Positions 34,270 through 44,586 of a DNA stretch of 64,000 bases are shown here, piece after piece. Numbering within the stretch: position 1 is the first letter of the stretch; every line of letters begins with the position of its first letter. Below the pieces are notes generated by a model. It worked only from the letters and a program-made list of their open reading frames with translations. It was not told the origin of the DNA and searched no databases. The position numbers and the translations under genes are program-made. This stretch comes from Lacinutrix mariniflava (GTDB lineage Bacteria > Bacteroidota > Bacteroidia > Flavobacteriales > Flavobacteriaceae): NCBI RefSeq assembly GCF_001418015.1, contig NZ_LIQG01000026.1:992001-1056000 (forward strand), given 5' to 3'.

Positions 34270-35067
34270 ATGAAAATAGCAATTATAGGAGTTGGTAACC
34301 TTGGGTTATCTATCGCAAAAGGATTATTAGCAAGTGATATTACAACATCGTTATACTTAACAAAGCGTCATATTAACGAATTAGAAGGTTTAAAATCTGA
34401 TAAAAAAGTCATTATTACTAGTGATAATGGAGAGGCAATTTCAAATTCAGACATTATTATATTCGCTGTTCAACCTAATCATTTAGGTGCTGTATTGCGT
34501 AAAAATCAACAATTTATTACGCAAAAACATACTTTGATATCTACTATTACGGGTTTTTCAATTGAAAAAATTGAAGCTATTATTGGTAATGAATACTCTG
34601 TAATTAGAGCTATGCCAAATACTGCAATTGCAGTTGGTAAATCTATGACTTGTATTTGTAGCAACGAAAAAGCACAATTAAAATTAAATACTGCTAGAAA
34701 AATATTTGATCTTTTAGGAACTACTTTAGTAATACCTGAAAAACAAATGCAAGCAGCGACAGTGGTTTGTGCAAGTGGAGTAGCCTTTTGGATGCGTTTA
34801 ATTAGAGCAACAACACAAGCGGCAATACAACTTGGTTTTGATGCTAAAGAAGCGCAGTTGTTAGCAATGCATACTGCAGAAGGTGCAGCAGGTTTGTTGA
34901 TTGCTACAGGTAATCATCCAGAAGAAGAAATAGATAAAGTAACAACGCCAAGAGGTTGTACTATTGAAGGTTTAAATGAAATGGAACACCAAGGTTTAAG
35001 CTCATCTTTAATTCAAGGTATGATTGCTTCTTTTGGTAAGATTGATGGGATTAAGGATAGAACTTAA
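34270..35067 (+). CDS. proC: Pyrroline-5-carboxylate reductase (second paralogue)
   Basis: This is a 265-residue ProC closely related to the one at 28045. The two share long near-identical stretches in the C-terminal half (ATVVCASGVAFWMRLIRA, and TIEGLNEMEH-GLSSSLIQG), while the N-terminal Rossmann halves have diverged more. The NAD(P) loop is IIGVGNLGLSIAKGL. It ends the arginine cluster and is followed by a good terminator. Having two copies at either side of argD-argH suggests local duplication with possible specialisation, for example different cofactors or growth conditions. Confidence 0.9.
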   Translation: MKIAIIGVGNLGLSIAKGLLASDITTSLYLTKRHINELEGLKSDKKVIITSDNGEAISNSDIIIFAVQPNHLGAVLRKNQQFITQKHTLISTITGFSIEKIEAIIGNEYSVIRAMPNTAIAVGKSMTCICSNEKAQLKLNTARKIFDLLGTTLVIPEKQMQAATVVCASGVAFWMRLIRATTQAAIQLGFDAKEAQLLAMHTAEGAAGLLIATGNHPEEEIDKVTTPRGCTIEGLNEMEHQGLSSSLIQGMIASFGKIDGIKDRT

Positions 35068-35090
35068 AACTACTGAAGCACTTTATAATA

Positions 35091-35119
35091 AAAAAAGCAC
35101 CTTTCTCAAGGTGCTTTTT
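35091..35119 (+). terminator. Intrinsic terminator of the arginine cluster
   Basis: The hairpin GCACCTT-TCTC-AAGGTGC is preceded by an A-run and followed by TTTTT, so it could work in both directions. It lies 24 bases after proC and 88 bases before the end of the convergent gltD. Confidence 0.85.
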
Positions 35120-35206
35120 CAGTACTATAGACTAATAAAATAATTGTAGATAGTCCTAAGTGAATATTATAAAATTAATATTCGTATAATTTGGGTGTAA
35201 AAATAA

Positions 35207-36673
35207 TTAAGCTCTAGGTAAATCACTATCATCCTTTAAAGGCAAGTGAGATTCTCCCATTAAACACTTGTCTATATGATGTGCTGCTTGTCTTCCTTCA
35301 GAAATTGCCCAAACAATTAAAGATTGTCCGCGACGCATATCTCCAGCAACAAATACACCGGGAACATTAGTTTTGTAATCTTTAGTTGAAGCTTCAATAT
35401 TGGTTCTAAAATCCATGTTTAAACCAAACTGATCAGCTAAAGTTTTTTCAGCGCCTGTAAAACCAAGTGCGAGTAATGCTAAATCGCATTCCCAAGTTTT
35501 TTCAGTATTTGGTACCTCGTTTAATTGAGGTCTTTCTCCAGGTTTAAAAATCCATTCTACTTCAACGGTTTTTAAGCCTATTAAATTTCCGTTTTTGTCT
35601 CCTAAAAATTCTTTAGTCGATACGCTGAAAAAACGTTCTACACCTTCTTGGTGAGATGATGTTGTTTTTAGCTTCATTGGCCAATACGGCCAAGGTTGAT
35701 GTGCTGGACGACCTTCTGATGGTTTACTTAAAATCTCAAAGTTAGTTACAGATGTTGCGCCGTGACGATTAGAAGTTCCAATACAATCACTTCCTGTGTC
35801 TCCACCACCAATTACGATGACGTTTTTCTTTTCTGCAGAAATCACATCTTTAAATTCTACTAAACCATCAACATATTGATTGTTTAGTTTTAAAAAGTCC
35901 ATGGCTTGTGTAACACCTTTTAAGTCTGATCCTGGTATTGGAATGCTTCTTCTTACAGTTGCTCCACCACATAGAACTACAGCATCAAAATCGTCTTTAA
36001 GTTTGTTTGCGTCAACATTTACGCCAACATGTGCATTGGTTGTAAATGTAATGCCTTCTTCTTCTAAAACAGCAACACGTCTATCAATCACGTTTTTTTC
36101 CATTTTAAAATCTGGAATACCGTAACGTAGTAAGCCGCCTACTTTTTCGTCGCGTTCAAAAACAGTTACGTTATGTCCTGCACGATTTAATTGTTGTGCA
36201 GCTGCTAGGCCAGAAGGTCCAGAGCCAATAACTGCTACTGTTTTATCTGTTCTTATTTGTGGAGGATTTGCTGTAATCCAACCTTCGTTAAAAGCAGTTT
36301 CAACGATGTTTTTTTCAATATTTTCTATTGTTACCGGATCTTCGTTAATACCTAGTACGCAGGCTTCTTCGCAAGGTGCTGGGCATAAACGACCTGTGAA
36401 TTCTGGGAAATTATTTGTTCTATGTAAAATCTCGGCAGCTTCTTTCCATTTTCCTTTAAAAACTTTGTCGTTAAAATCTGGAATAAAATTTCCAAGTGGG
36501 CAACCACTATGGCAAAACGGAATACCGCAATCCATGCAACGTGCGCCTTGATCTTTCAATTTCTCTTCTTTTAAAGGAATTGTAAATTCTTTATAATTTT
36601 CAATACGCTTTTCTGGCGCAGTGTAACTTTCGTCTTGGCGCTTATACTCTAAAAATCCTGTTGTCTTTCCCAT
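35207..36673 (-). CDS. gltD: Glutamate synthase (NADPH), small subunit
   Basis: GltD takes electrons from NADPH and passes them to GltB. It has 488 residues. The N-terminal iron-sulfur cysteines are in CMDCGIPFCHSGCPLG and CPAPCEEACVLG. FAD-binding GSGPSGLAAAQQL and NADPH-binding GGGDTGSDCIGTS follow, and the C-terminal FAD contact is GVFVAGDMRRGQSLIVWAI. It follows gltB by 3 bases and is certainly co-transcribed. Confidence 0.95.
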   Translation of the reverse strand: MGKTTGFLEYKRQDESYTAPEKRIENYKEFTIPLKEEKLKDQGARCMDCGIPFCHSGCPLGNFIPDFNDKVFKGKWKEAAEILHRTNNFPEFTGRLCPAPCEEACVLGINEDPVTIENIEKNIVETAFNEGWITANPPQIRTDKTVAVIGSGPSGLAAAQQLNRAGHNVTVFERDEKVGGLLRYGIPDFKMEKNVIDRRVAVLEEEGITFTTNAHVGVNVDANKLKDDFDAVVLCGGATVRRSIPIPGSDLKGVTQAMDFLKLNNQYVDGLVEFKDVISAEKKNVIVIGGGDTGSDCIGTSNRHGATSVTNFEILSKPSEGRPAHQPWPYWPMKLKTTSSHQEGVERFFSVSTKEFLGDKNGNLIGLKTVEVEWIFKPGERPQLNEVPNTEKTWECDLALLALGFTGAEKTLADQFGLNMDFRTNIEASTKDYKTNVPGVFVAGDMRRGQSLIVWAISEGRQAAHHIDKCLMGESHLPLKDDSDLPRA

Positions 36674-36676
36674 AAT

Positions 36677-39600
36677 CTAAGCTGTTTCTAATTGTTCTTG
36701 TTCTAACCTTACTAAGGCTTTTCTGTATTCTTCTGGTAATACTTTTTTAAACATTGGAAGATATGATTTCCAGTTATCTAAAATACGTCTTGCTAATGGA
36801 CTTCCAGTAGCTTGAAAATGATTGTCTATAAGTTGTTGTAACTGTAATTCGTCATCTATGTTATTTATTGGATCGATATTTAAATCTTCTGCATTACAGT
36901 TTTGTGTAAACGTACCATCTTCATCTAGTACATAGGCGATTCCTCCACTCATTCCTGCTCCAAAATTTCGTCCTACTGCTCCAAGAACAACAGCTATTCC
37001 GCCAGTCATATACTCACAACCATGATCTCCAATACCTTCTACAACTGCTATTGCTCCAGAGTTTCTAACACAAAAGCGTTCTCCTGCTTTTCCATTAATA
37101 TAAACTTCACCAGATGTTGCACCATATAAAGTTACGTTTCCAGTAATGATATTATCTTCTGGCACTATTGTACATTTTGCTGGTACTTTAATAATTAATT
37201 TAGCTCCAGATAAACCTTTTCCTAAATAATCGTTTGTATTTCCATGTACTGTGAAGGATAATCCTTTTGTAGCAAATGCTCCAAAACTTTGTCCAGCAGA
37301 ACCGGTAAAATCAATATTAATAGTATCGTCTGGTAAGCCTTCTGCTCCATAAATTTTAGAAATCTCGTTACTTACAACGGCTCCAACGGCTCTATCGATA
37401 TTGGTGATAGGCATTTCTAAGTGTGTTTTCTGTCTTCTAAATAAAGCTTGATGTGCTTGTTTTATAATCTTGAAATCTAAATGTACATTTAGGTTATGAT
37501 CTTGACAGTATGTGTTGTATAATTTAACATCGTCTGCTACTTCTACTTTGTGTAAAATTGGAGATAAATCTATACCTGAAGATTTGTAATGCTCTATTGC
37601 TTTATTTCTGTTTAATTTTTGAGATTGTCCAACCATTTCATTAATGGTTCTAAACCCAAGTTTAGCCATAATCTCACGTAGTTCTTGTGCTACAAAATAC
37701 ATGTAGTTAACAACGTGTTCTGGTTTTCCTTTAAACTTTTTACGTAAATCAGGATTTTGAGTTGCGATACCTACTGGACATGTATTTAAATGACACACAC
37801 GCATCATAATACATCCAGAAGCTACTAGTGGTGCAGTTGCGAAACCAAATTCTTCTGCTCCTAATAAACAGGCGATTGCGACATCTCTACCAGTTTTTAA
37901 TTGTCCATCACACTCTAAAACAATTCTGTTTCTTAGATCATTCATTACTAAAGTTTGTTGTGCTTCAGCAATTCCTAATTCCCAAGGTAAACCGCAATGT
38001 TTTTGTGATGTTAAAGGTGTGGCACCTGTTCCTCCATCAAAACCAGCGACTAAAATAACATCTGCTTTCGCTTTAGCAACTCCTGCAGCAACTGTACCTA
38101 CACCAATTTCTGAGACTAATTTAACATTAACTCTAGCAGTTCTATTTGCCGATTTTACATCGTAAATTAATTGAGATAAATCTTCAATAGAGTAAATATC
38201 GTGATGTGGTGGTGGCGAAATTAAGCCTACATAAGGTGTAGAGTTTCTTGTTTTTGCAATTTCTTTATTAACCTTTGGTCCAGGTAATTGTCCGCCTTCA
38301 CCAGGTTTTGCACCTTGTGCAATTTTTATTTGAATTTCGCTTGCGCTTGTTAAGTAGTTTGATGTTACACCAAAACGACCTGAAGCGACTTGCTTAATGG
38401 CAGAGTTTTTCCAATCACCTTGCGAGCTTTTGTAAAAACGTTCTTGATCTTCTCCACCTTCACCAGAATTAGATTTACCTCCAATTCTATTCATGGCAAC
38501 AGCTAAATTTTCGTGGGCTTCTTTACTAATAGACCCATAAGACATGGCTCCTGTTTTAAAACGTTTTACAATTTCTGTCCAAGGTTCTACTTCTTCTAAA
38601 GGGATAGGATCGAATTGATCGAATTCAAATAAACCTCTAATAGTCATTAATTGTTCAGATTGATCATTAACTAAATCTGAATATTCTTTGAATGTAGACG
38701 CTTTGTTTGTGCGTACAGATTCTTGAAGTTTTGCAACCGTTAATGGATTAAACATGTGCTTTTCTTGTCCACGTCTCCATCTGTATTCTCCACCAATTTC
38801 TAGGTCGATATTGGCTTCGTTTGCTTGAAATGCTTTTTTATGGCGCTTTGCAATTTCTTTTTCAATTTCTCTTAAACCAATACCTTGTATACGTGTTGGA
38901 GTATTTGGAAAATACTTTTCTACTGTTGTGGTGTTAATTCCAATACACTCGAATAATTGCGAACCACGATAAGAATTTAATGTTGAAATTCCGATTTTGT
39001 TCATCACTTTTAAAATACCTTTTCCTACTGCTTTATTGTAGTTTTTAATAGCTGCTAAGTATTCTAAATCCGTAAGGTCTAAATTGTCTATTTGTTTTTG
39101 TACAATTTCATTTACTATATAAGGATTTACAGCACTTGCACCATAACCAAATAATAAGGCAAAGTGGTGTACTTCTCTAGGTTCTGCAGATTCAATAATT
39201 AAACTAATTCTTGAACGTTTTTCTAATTTGTGTAATGCATGGTTTAAGTAAGAACATGCTAGTAATGCTGGAATTGGCGCATGATTTTTATCTACATATC
39301 TATCTGATAGGATAATAATATTTGCACCACCATCAATAGCTTTTGATGCTTTAGTAACTAAACCTTCAAGTGCAACTTCTAATTGGTTTAATCCGCGATT
39401 TACTTCATATAACATTGAAATAGATTCAACCTTAAAATCAGGATTGGTATCGTAATCTCTAATCTTATCTAAATCGTGTTTTGAAATAACTGGATTTTGT
39501 ATTTTTAGTTTCTTGCAATGGTCTGCATTAATGTCGAATATATTAACATCACTTCCTAAAGTTAAACTAATATCTGTAACTAATTCTTCACGAATACCAT

Positions 39601-41176
39601 CTAATGGTGGATTGGTAACTTGTGCGAATATTTGTTTAAAGTAGTTGTAAATTAATTGCGGACGCTCAGATAAAATAGCAATTGGTGTATCTGTTCCCAT
39701 AGATCCAATAGGTTCTTTACCTAATTGTGCCATTGGGCGAATAATTGTATTTAAATCTTCTTCTGTATAACCAAAAACAACTTCACGTTTTTTTAATTCA
39801 ATTTCATCGTAATCAATATGTCCTTTTTTTGCTTCTAGGTCTTTTAGATGAATTAAGTTTTCATCTAACCATTTGCGGTAAGGATGTTTAGAAGCTATTT
39901 CTTCTTTTATTTCTTCGTCGTTAACAATTCGGCCTTCGTTCATGTCTACCAAAAACATTTTCCCTGGCTCTAAACGACCATGGTATTCAATGTTTTCAGG
40001 TTTAATATCTACAACTCCGGTTTCCGAAGACATAATTACATTTCCTTTTTTCGTTACCGTATAACGCGAAGGACGTAAACCATTTCTATCTAAAACGGCT
40101 CCAATAAAATTACCATCTGTAAAAGGTATAGAAGCTGGTCCATCCCATGGTTCCATTAAGCATGAATTGAATTCGTAAAATGCTTTTTTAGCGTCAGACA
40201 TGTTCGGGTTTTTTTCCCAAGCTTCTGGAACAAGCATCATCATAGCTTCAGGAAGTGAGCGACCTGTCATTAATAATAATTCAACAACCATATCTAAAGT
40301 TGCAGAATCTGACTTTCCTTTTAAAATAGTTGGTATTATTTTTTTAATATCATCACCAAATAATGGGCTTTCCATGATTTCTTCACGAGAAAGCATTCTA
40401 GAAGCATTACCTCTTACTGTGTTTATTTCTCCATTATGACAGATGTATCTAAAAGGCTGTGCTAAATCCCAAGTAGGGAATGTGTTAGTAGAAAAACGTT
40501 GGTGTACCAATGCTAATCTAGTATCTAAAGCAGAATTAAATAGATCTAAATAGTACTCGTTTATATGTTCAGGCATTAATAAGCCCTTAAATATTATGAT
40601 TTTAGTTGAAAGACTTGGAAGGTAAAAGAACTTAGATTCAGATAATTTAGAACCATATATAGTATGTTCTGAAATTTTTCTGGCAGCGAATAATTTTATA
40701 TTGAACTCCCTGTCTGTTTGCTTATCGTTAGCTTTTCCTATGAAAATTTGCTTAACAAAAGGCTCTGTAACTTTAGCTACTTTACCTAATACTTTACTAT
40801 TAACAGGTACATCTCTCCAGCCAATAAGTTTAAGGCCTTGATTTTCGATTTCTTTTTCGAAAATATCTATACAATATTGACGTTGATTTTCCTTTTTAGG
40901 AAGAAACACATTACTAACAGCATATTCTCCAGATTCGGGTAAGTCGAATTCACAAAAAATCTTAAAAAATTTGTGTGGAATATCGATTAAAATACCTGCA
41001 CCATCACCAGTAACACCATCGGAACTTACTGCGCCGCGATGTTCTAGTTTTACTAGGATTTCTAACGCTTTATGAATAATATCATTCGAGCGTTTTCCTG
41101 TTAAACTACATATAAATCCAGCGCCACAATTATCGTGTTCAAATTCTGGTAAATAAAGTCCTTGTTTCTTCAACAT
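36677..41176 (-). CDS. gltB: Glutamate synthase (NADPH), large subunit
   Basis: GltB converts glutamine and 2-oxoglutarate to two glutamates. Of its 1499 residues, the first 16 are a propeptide, after which Cys17 ([10 protein letters not shown]) becomes the N-terminal nucleophile of the glutaminase domain. The FMN-binding synthase domain (about 820-1200) contains the [3Fe-4S] cysteines in [15 protein letters not shown], and the C-terminal GXGXG beta-helix follows ([12 protein letters not shown], then [11 protein letters not shown]). It is the first gene of gltB-gltD, divergent from the porin-glnK-amt operon. The shared 440-base region is a natural site for nitrogen control. Confidence 0.96.
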   Translation of the reverse strand: MLKKQGLYLPEFEHDNCGAGFICSLTGKRSNDIIHKALEILVKLEHRGAVSSDGVTGDGAGILIDIPHKFFKIFCEFDLPESGEYAVSNVFLPKKENQRQYCIDIFEKEIENQGLKLIGWRDVPVNSKVLGKVAKVTEPFVKQIFIGKANDKQTDREFNIKLFAARKISEHTIYGSKLSESKFFYLPSLSTKIIIFKGLLMPEHINEYYLDLFNSALDTRLALVHQRFSTNTFPTWDLAQPFRYICHNGEINTVRGNASRMLSREEIMESPLFGDDIKKIIPTILKGKSDSATLDMVVELLLMTGRSLPEAMMMLVPEAWEKNPNMSDAKKAFYEFNSCLMEPWDGPASIPFTDGNFIGAVLDRNGLRPSRYTVTKKGNVIMSSETGVVDIKPENIEYHGRLEPGKMFLVDMNEGRIVNDEEIKEEIASKHPYRKWLDENLIHLKDLEAKKGHIDYDEIELKKREVVFGYTEEDLNTIIRPMAQLGKEPIGSMGTDTPIAILSERPQLIYNYFKQIFAQVTNPPLDGIREELVTDISLTLGSDVNIFDINADHCKKLKIQNPVISKHDLDKIRDYDTNPDFKVESISMLYEVNRGLNQLEVALEGLVTKASKAIDGGANIIILSDRYVDKNHAPIPALLACSYLNHALHKLEKRSRISLIIESAEPREVHHFALLFGYGASAVNPYIVNEIVQKQIDNLDLTDLEYLAAIKNYNKAVGKGILKVMNKIGISTLNSYRGSQLFECIGINTTTVEKYFPNTPTRIQGIGLREIEKEIAKRHKKAFQANEANIDLEIGGEYRWRRGQEKHMFNPLTVAKLQESVRTNKASTFKEYSDLVNDQSEQLMTIRGLFEFDQFDPIPLEEVEPWTEIVKRFKTGAMSYGSISKEAHENLAVAMNRIGGKSNSGEGGEDQERFYKSSQGDWKNSAIKQVASGRFGVTSNYLTSASEIQIKIAQGAKPGEGGQLPGPKVNKEIAKTRNSTPYVGLISPPPHHDIYSIEDLSQLIYDVKSANRTARVNVKLVSEIGVGTVAAGVAKAKADVILVAGFDGGTGATPLTSQKHCGLPWELGIAEAQQTLVMNDLRNRIVLECDGQLKTGRDVAIACLLGAEEFGFATAPLVASGCIMMRVCHLNTCPVGIATQNPDLRKKFKGKPEHVVNYMYFVAQELREIMAKLGFRTINEMVGQSQKLNRNKAIEHYKSSGIDLSPILHKVEVADDVKLYNTYCQDHNLNVHLDFKIIKQAHQALFRRQKTHLEMPITNIDRAVGAVVSNEISKIYGAEGLPDDTINIDFTGSAGQSFGAFATKGLSFTVHGNTNDYLGKGLSGAKLIIKVPAKCTIVPEDNIITGNVTLYGATSGEVYINGKAGERFCVRNSGAIAVVEGIGDHGCEYMTGGIAVVLGAVGRNFGAGMSGGIAYVLDEDGTFTQNCNAEDLNIDPINNIDDELQLQQLIDNHFQATGSPLARRILDNWKSYLPMFKKVLPEEYRKALVRLEQEQLETA

Positions 41177-41616
41177 AATTCAGAAAATTTAAAGGTTTTT
41201 ACACCTTATTACATCTGTAATATAGATGCTATTTTTTGATTAAAAAAAAGAAGGAAACACTTTTCCGATATCGATAATTAACGATGGACTTAATGAAAAT
41301 TCTACAATTTTATAGTCATATAATGAATATAAGCTAATGTTAATAATTTATTAATAGAATGTTAAATGTTGCGAAAACGTTTGCGGTGAATACGTTGTGT
41401 TGAAAATAACGCATATAATTTGTAAAATTTTTGATAATTCTTAAAAGTGTAATTGCTGAATTGTCAAAAAAAGATAAAAAAATAATTCAACCCTAAAAAT
41501 TCAAGGGTGTAAACGCATAAATTCATAAAAATTGTTTTTAAACCCATCATTTTGATAGGGTGTAATTACATTTTACATAGATTTGATTTCTATAATCATT
41601 AAAAAACAAGTTTATT
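41177..41616. promoter_or_regulatory. 440-base divergent promoter region of gltB and the porin-glnK-amt operon
   Basis: The region is very AT-rich and contains no gene that I can support. On the plus strand TAGATTTG at 41578-41585 fits the -7 TAnnTTTG element, with a TTTG at 41551-41554 (23-base spacer, longer than usual), placing a start near 41592 ahead of the porin ATG at 41617. No equally good element is seen for gltB. Confidence 0.45.
41490..41565 (+). promoter_or_regulatory. Paired ACCC-N11/12-GGGTGTAA elements, possible operator
   Basis: ACCCTAAAAATTCAAGGGT, then GTAA (41490-41512), and ACCCATCATTTTGATAGGGT, then GTAA (41542-41565), are two imperfect palindromes about 52 bases apart, close to five helical turns. 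They lie directly upstream of, and overlap, the suspected -33 region of the nitrogen operon. The binding protein is unknown. Confidence 0.4.
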
Positions 41617-42603
41617 ATGAAAAAAATTACGCTAATATTTGTGTTGTTAGTAGCATCAATCGGTTTTGCTCAAGATGCAGAGGAAGCACCTAAAAAGAAA
41701 TTTTCTTACGAAGGAAGTGTAGATGCTTATTATAGAACGAATTTAACTGCCACAGATACTATTGCTCAATCGCCTGCTTCATTCGCTAATCAAACAGGAT
41801 TTGCATTAGGAATGGCAAATTTCATAGGTTCTTATGAATCTGGAAAAGTAGGAGCTGTTGCTGATTTGGTTTTTGGACCAAGAGGAGATCAAGCTGTGGG
41901 TTCAGATGTGCTTTATGTAAATCAACTTTATGCATATTGGAATGTGTCTGAAAAAACGACATTAACTTTTGGACGTTTTAATACTTTCTTAGGGTATGAA
42001 GTTATTTCTCCTGTAGGAAATTTTAATTACAGTACTTCTTATTTGTTTGCAAGTGGACCATTTTCTCATGTTGGACTAAAAGCAGATTTTGCATTGTCTG
42101 AAGATTTTTCACTTATGGTATCTGCAATGAACGCTACGGATACAAATAATAATACAACAGGAGATTATGCCTTTGGAGCGCAATTAGGTTATTCAGATCA
42201 ATACTTGAATGTGTATTATGATTCTGGAGTTGTTTTAGGTCTTGAAATAGATTTTACTGGTGGTTTTGATGTTTCTGATGACATGTTTTTAGGAATTAAT
42301 GCTGCGTATCAAGATAATGATGGTGCTGGTTTTTATGGTGCTGCACTATATCCTCAGTATACTTTAAGTGATGATTTTTCTCTTGGATTAAGAGGTGAGT
42401 ATTTTGCTATGCACGGTGAAGGTGATGATTTGCCAAGTGTTTTCGATGTAACGCTTACAGGTAGTTATACTGTAGATGATTTAACAATTAAGCCAGAAGT
42501 TCGTTTCGATTCTTGGTCTGATAATACTCCATTTTACGATAACGATGGTTTGCCAACAGAAAGTTTAGCATCTTTTCTAGTTGCTGCTATATATAAATTT
42601 TAA
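41617..42603 (+). CDS. Outer-membrane beta-barrel porin (OmpL/BBP2-like)
   Basis: A signal peptide (MKKITLIFVLLVASIGFA, cleavage before QDAEE) is followed by a 310-residue barrel of alternating aromatic and polar strands ending in AAIYKF. The terminal phenylalanine is the expected outer-membrane signal. It resembles the putative beta-barrel porin-2 family often found beside ammonium transporters in Bacteroidota. First in an operon with glnK and amt, it may admit ammonium or small nitrogen compounds through the outer membrane. Substrate is inferred from position. Confidence 0.8.
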   Translation: MKKITLIFVLLVASIGFAQDAEEAPKKKFSYEGSVDAYYRTNLTATDTIAQSPASFANQTGFALGMANFIGSYESGKVGAVADLVFGPRGDQAVGSDVLYVNQLYAYWNVSEKTTLTFGRFNTFLGYEVISPVGNFNYSTSYLFASGPFSHVGLKADFALSEDFSLMVSAMNATDTNNNTTGDYAFGAQLGYSDQYLNVYYDSGVVLGLEIDFTGGFDVSDDMFLGINAAYQDNDGAGFYGAALYPQYTLSDDFSLGLRGEYFAMHGEGDDLPSVFDVTLTGSYTVDDLTIKPEVRFDSWSDNTPFYDNDGLPTESLASFLVAAIYKF

Positions 42604-42615
42604 CTAAAACTAATT

Positions 42616-42954
42616 ATGAAAAAAGTTGAAGCAATTATCAGAAAATCTAAATTTTCTGCAGTAAAAGAAGCACTTCACGAAGTAGGTGTTAATTTTTTCT
42701 CTTATTGGGATGTTACTGGATTAGGTAATGAAAAAGAAGGTCATGTTTATAGAGGTGTATCTTATAGTACAAGCGATATTCAAAGACGCTATTTGTCTAT
42801 AGTAGTTAACGATGATTTTGAAGCGGTTACTATAAAAGCCATTTTAGAATCAGGCTCAACTGGAGATGTTGGAGATGGTAAGATTTTCGTCTCTCAAATA
42901 GATGATGTTTACAGAATAAGAACAGGAGAAAAAGGAGGAAACACTTTAAAATAA
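42616..42954 (+). CDS. glnK: P-II family nitrogen regulator (GlnK-type)
   Basis: P-II proteins read ATP/ADP and 2-oxoglutarate and plug the ammonium channel. It has the standard 112 residues. GDGKIFVSQIDDVYRIRTGE carries the nucleotide-binding signature. The T-loop reads EGHVYRGVSYSTSDIQRRY. Tyr50 aligns with the uridylylated Tyr51 of E. coli, but the residues around it are unlike the usual AEYxVDFLPK, so modification or partner contacts may differ. It lies 5 bases before amt, the classic glnK-amt pair, and acts on that transporter. Confidence 0.93.
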   Translation: MKKVEAIIRKSKFSAVKEALHEVGVNFFSYWDVTGLGNEKEGHVYRGVSYSTSDIQRRYLSIVVNDDFEAVTIKAILESGSTGDVGDGKIFVSQIDDVYRIRTGEKGGNTLK

Positions 42955-42959
42955 AAAAC

Positions 42960-44261
42960 ATGGAATTAATGACAAATAATGTATGGATGATGATCTGTAC
43001 AGCGCTAGTTTTCTTTATGCACTTAGGTTTTGCACTTTTAGAAATAGGATTAACTAGGCAAAAGAATACAATTAATATTTTATTTAAAAATATATTTATT
43101 ATCACAGTTGGTTTATTATTATACTGTTTAGTAGGGTTTAACCTTATGTATCCAGGTTTTGAAGCTGGTGATATGGGAGTCTTAGGATTTGCAGGATTTG
43201 GATTAGATGCTCCACTTACAGCAGCAGGAGGTTTAGATTTAACTTATAATGGAGGTTATACGTATTGGACGGATTTCTTATTTCAAGGTATGTTTGCAGC
43301 AACAGCAGCAACTATAGTTTCTGGAGCTGTTGCAGAACGTATGAAAATTGGACCATTTATGTTGTTTACTGTAATCTATGTTGGGTTAATTTATCCAATT
43401 GCGGGCTCATGGAAATGGGGAGGCGGATTTTTAGATGGATTAGGTTTTTATGACTTTGCCGGATCTACATTAGTGCATTCAGTTGGTGGATGGGCAGCTT
43501 TAGTTGCAGTTTGTTTATTAGGTGCAAGAATTGGAAAATATAAAGATGGAAAACCTCAAGCTATTCCAGGACATAATATTCCTTTAGCTACTGCTGGAGT
43601 TTTAATATTATGGTTAGGATGGTTTGGATTTAATGGAGGATCTGTATTGTCTGCAGATCCAGAATTAACATCTTTAGTATTGGTTACAACATGTTTAGCA
43701 GCAGCAGCTGGTGGTGTTGTGTCTGCAATCGCCTCTACTGTTATGTATAAAAACTTAGATTTAACTATGTTTTTAAACGGTATTCTTGGTGGATTAGTTG
43801 GTATTACTGCAGGAGCAGATGTTATGTCTCCAACAAGCGCGATTGTAATAGGAGCAATAGCAGGTGTGTTAATTGTATTTGCAGTTGCCTTTATAGATAA
43901 ATTAAAATTAGATGATCCAGTGGGAGCAATTGCTGTACACTTGGTTTGTGGTATTTGGGGAACGTTGGCAGTAGGAATTTTTGGTTTTAGTGCTGTAACT
44001 GATGATGCTGGAGCATTTTTAAATGCGAATGGAGATGTTGTTGCTACTGTGTCTGAAGCTGCAAATAGTTTGTCATTCTTACCGCAGTTATACGGAGTGT
44101 TAGCTTATGCAGCAATTTGTATTGTATCTTCATTCTTAATTATTTTTACAATGAAGAAAGTAGTTGGAATACGTGTTTCTGAAAAAGAAGAATTAGAAGG
44201 TCTTGATGCTCATGAACATGGTATGGATGCTTATCCAGACTTTAGATTGAATGAACATTAA
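42960..44261 (+). CDS. amt: Ammonium transporter
   Basis: Amt conducts ammonium through the inner membrane. It has 433 residues with about 11 membrane segments and no obvious signal peptide. The signature region DFAGSTLVHSVGGWAALVA contains the first pore histidine, and GAIAVHLVCGIWGTLAVGIF the second, so the twin-His pore is intact. The C-terminal cytoplasmic tail (VVGIRVSEKEELEGLDAHEH), which couples to GlnK, is present. It ends the operon and is followed by a strong terminator. Confidence 0.95.
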   Translation: MELMTNNVWMMICTALVFFMHLGFALLEIGLTRQKNTINILFKNIFIITVGLLLYCLVGFNLMYPGFEAGDMGVLGFAGFGLDAPLTAAGGLDLTYNGGYTYWTDFLFQGMFAATAATIVSGAVAERMKIGPFMLFTVIYVGLIYPIAGSWKWGGGFLDGLGFYDFAGSTLVHSVGGWAALVAVCLLGARIGKYKDGKPQAIPGHNIPLATAGVLILWLGWFGFNGGSVLSADPELTSLVLVTTCLAAAAGGVVSAIASTVMYKNLDLTMFLNGILGGLVGITAGADVMSPTSAIVIGAIAGVLIVFAVAFIDKLKLDDPVGAIAVHLVCGIWGTLAVGIFGFSAVTDDAGAFLNANGDVVATVSEAANSLSFLPQLYGVLAYAAICIVSSFLIIFTMKKVVGIRVSEKEELEGLDAHEHGMDAYPDFRLNEH

Positions 44262-44284
44262 AAAATAGTTAGTTTTATTGGTAA

Positions 44285-44320
44285 AGTCTCGAAGTGTACA
44301 GCTTCGAGGCTTTTTTTTTT
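44285..44320 (+). terminator. Intrinsic terminator of the porin-glnK-amt operon
   Basis: AGTCTCGAAG-TGTACA-GCTTCGAGGCT forms a strong stem and is followed by a run of ten T, 24 bases after amt. Confidence 0.9.
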
Positions 44321-44528
44321 ATTTAAAACATTCTTAAATTTAAATAGTAAAGAAGTGCATTTCGTTTTTTTTAAGGCTATTGCGCCTCTTTGTTAGGGAT
44401 AGTTTTATAAGATTTGGGCAGTTCGTTTGCTTTAGCATATAATGGTAAGCTCAATTTTAAGGAGTAGTTTACCATGTTTGAAATGTATTTCTGTTGTATT
44501 TATAATCAATAACGGCTATTGTGAGCAT

Positions 44529-44566
44529 AAAAACCCTCGAAATATTAATATTTTGAGGGTTTTTAT
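44529..44566 (-). terminator. Intrinsic terminator of the leu-ppc operon
   Basis: AAAAACCCTCGAAATATT and its partner ATTTTGAGGGTTTTT form a long stem with A-run and T-run on either side, just beyond the ppc stop. It can function in both directions. Confidence 0.85.
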
Positions 44567-44586
44567 TTTAAATTAATAGTTGGTGA

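Larger units (their letters stand above)
44262..44586. other. 325-base gap between convergent amt and ppc
   Basis: Apart from the two terminators (44285-44320 and 44529-44566), the roughly 200 bases between them hold no reading frame, RNA gene or repeat that I can recognise. Confidence 0.5.

Noticed and set aside
41177-41616. Small gene or RNA in the gltB/porin divergent region
   Set aside because: No frame of credible composition and no recognisable RNA fold beyond the two palindromes.
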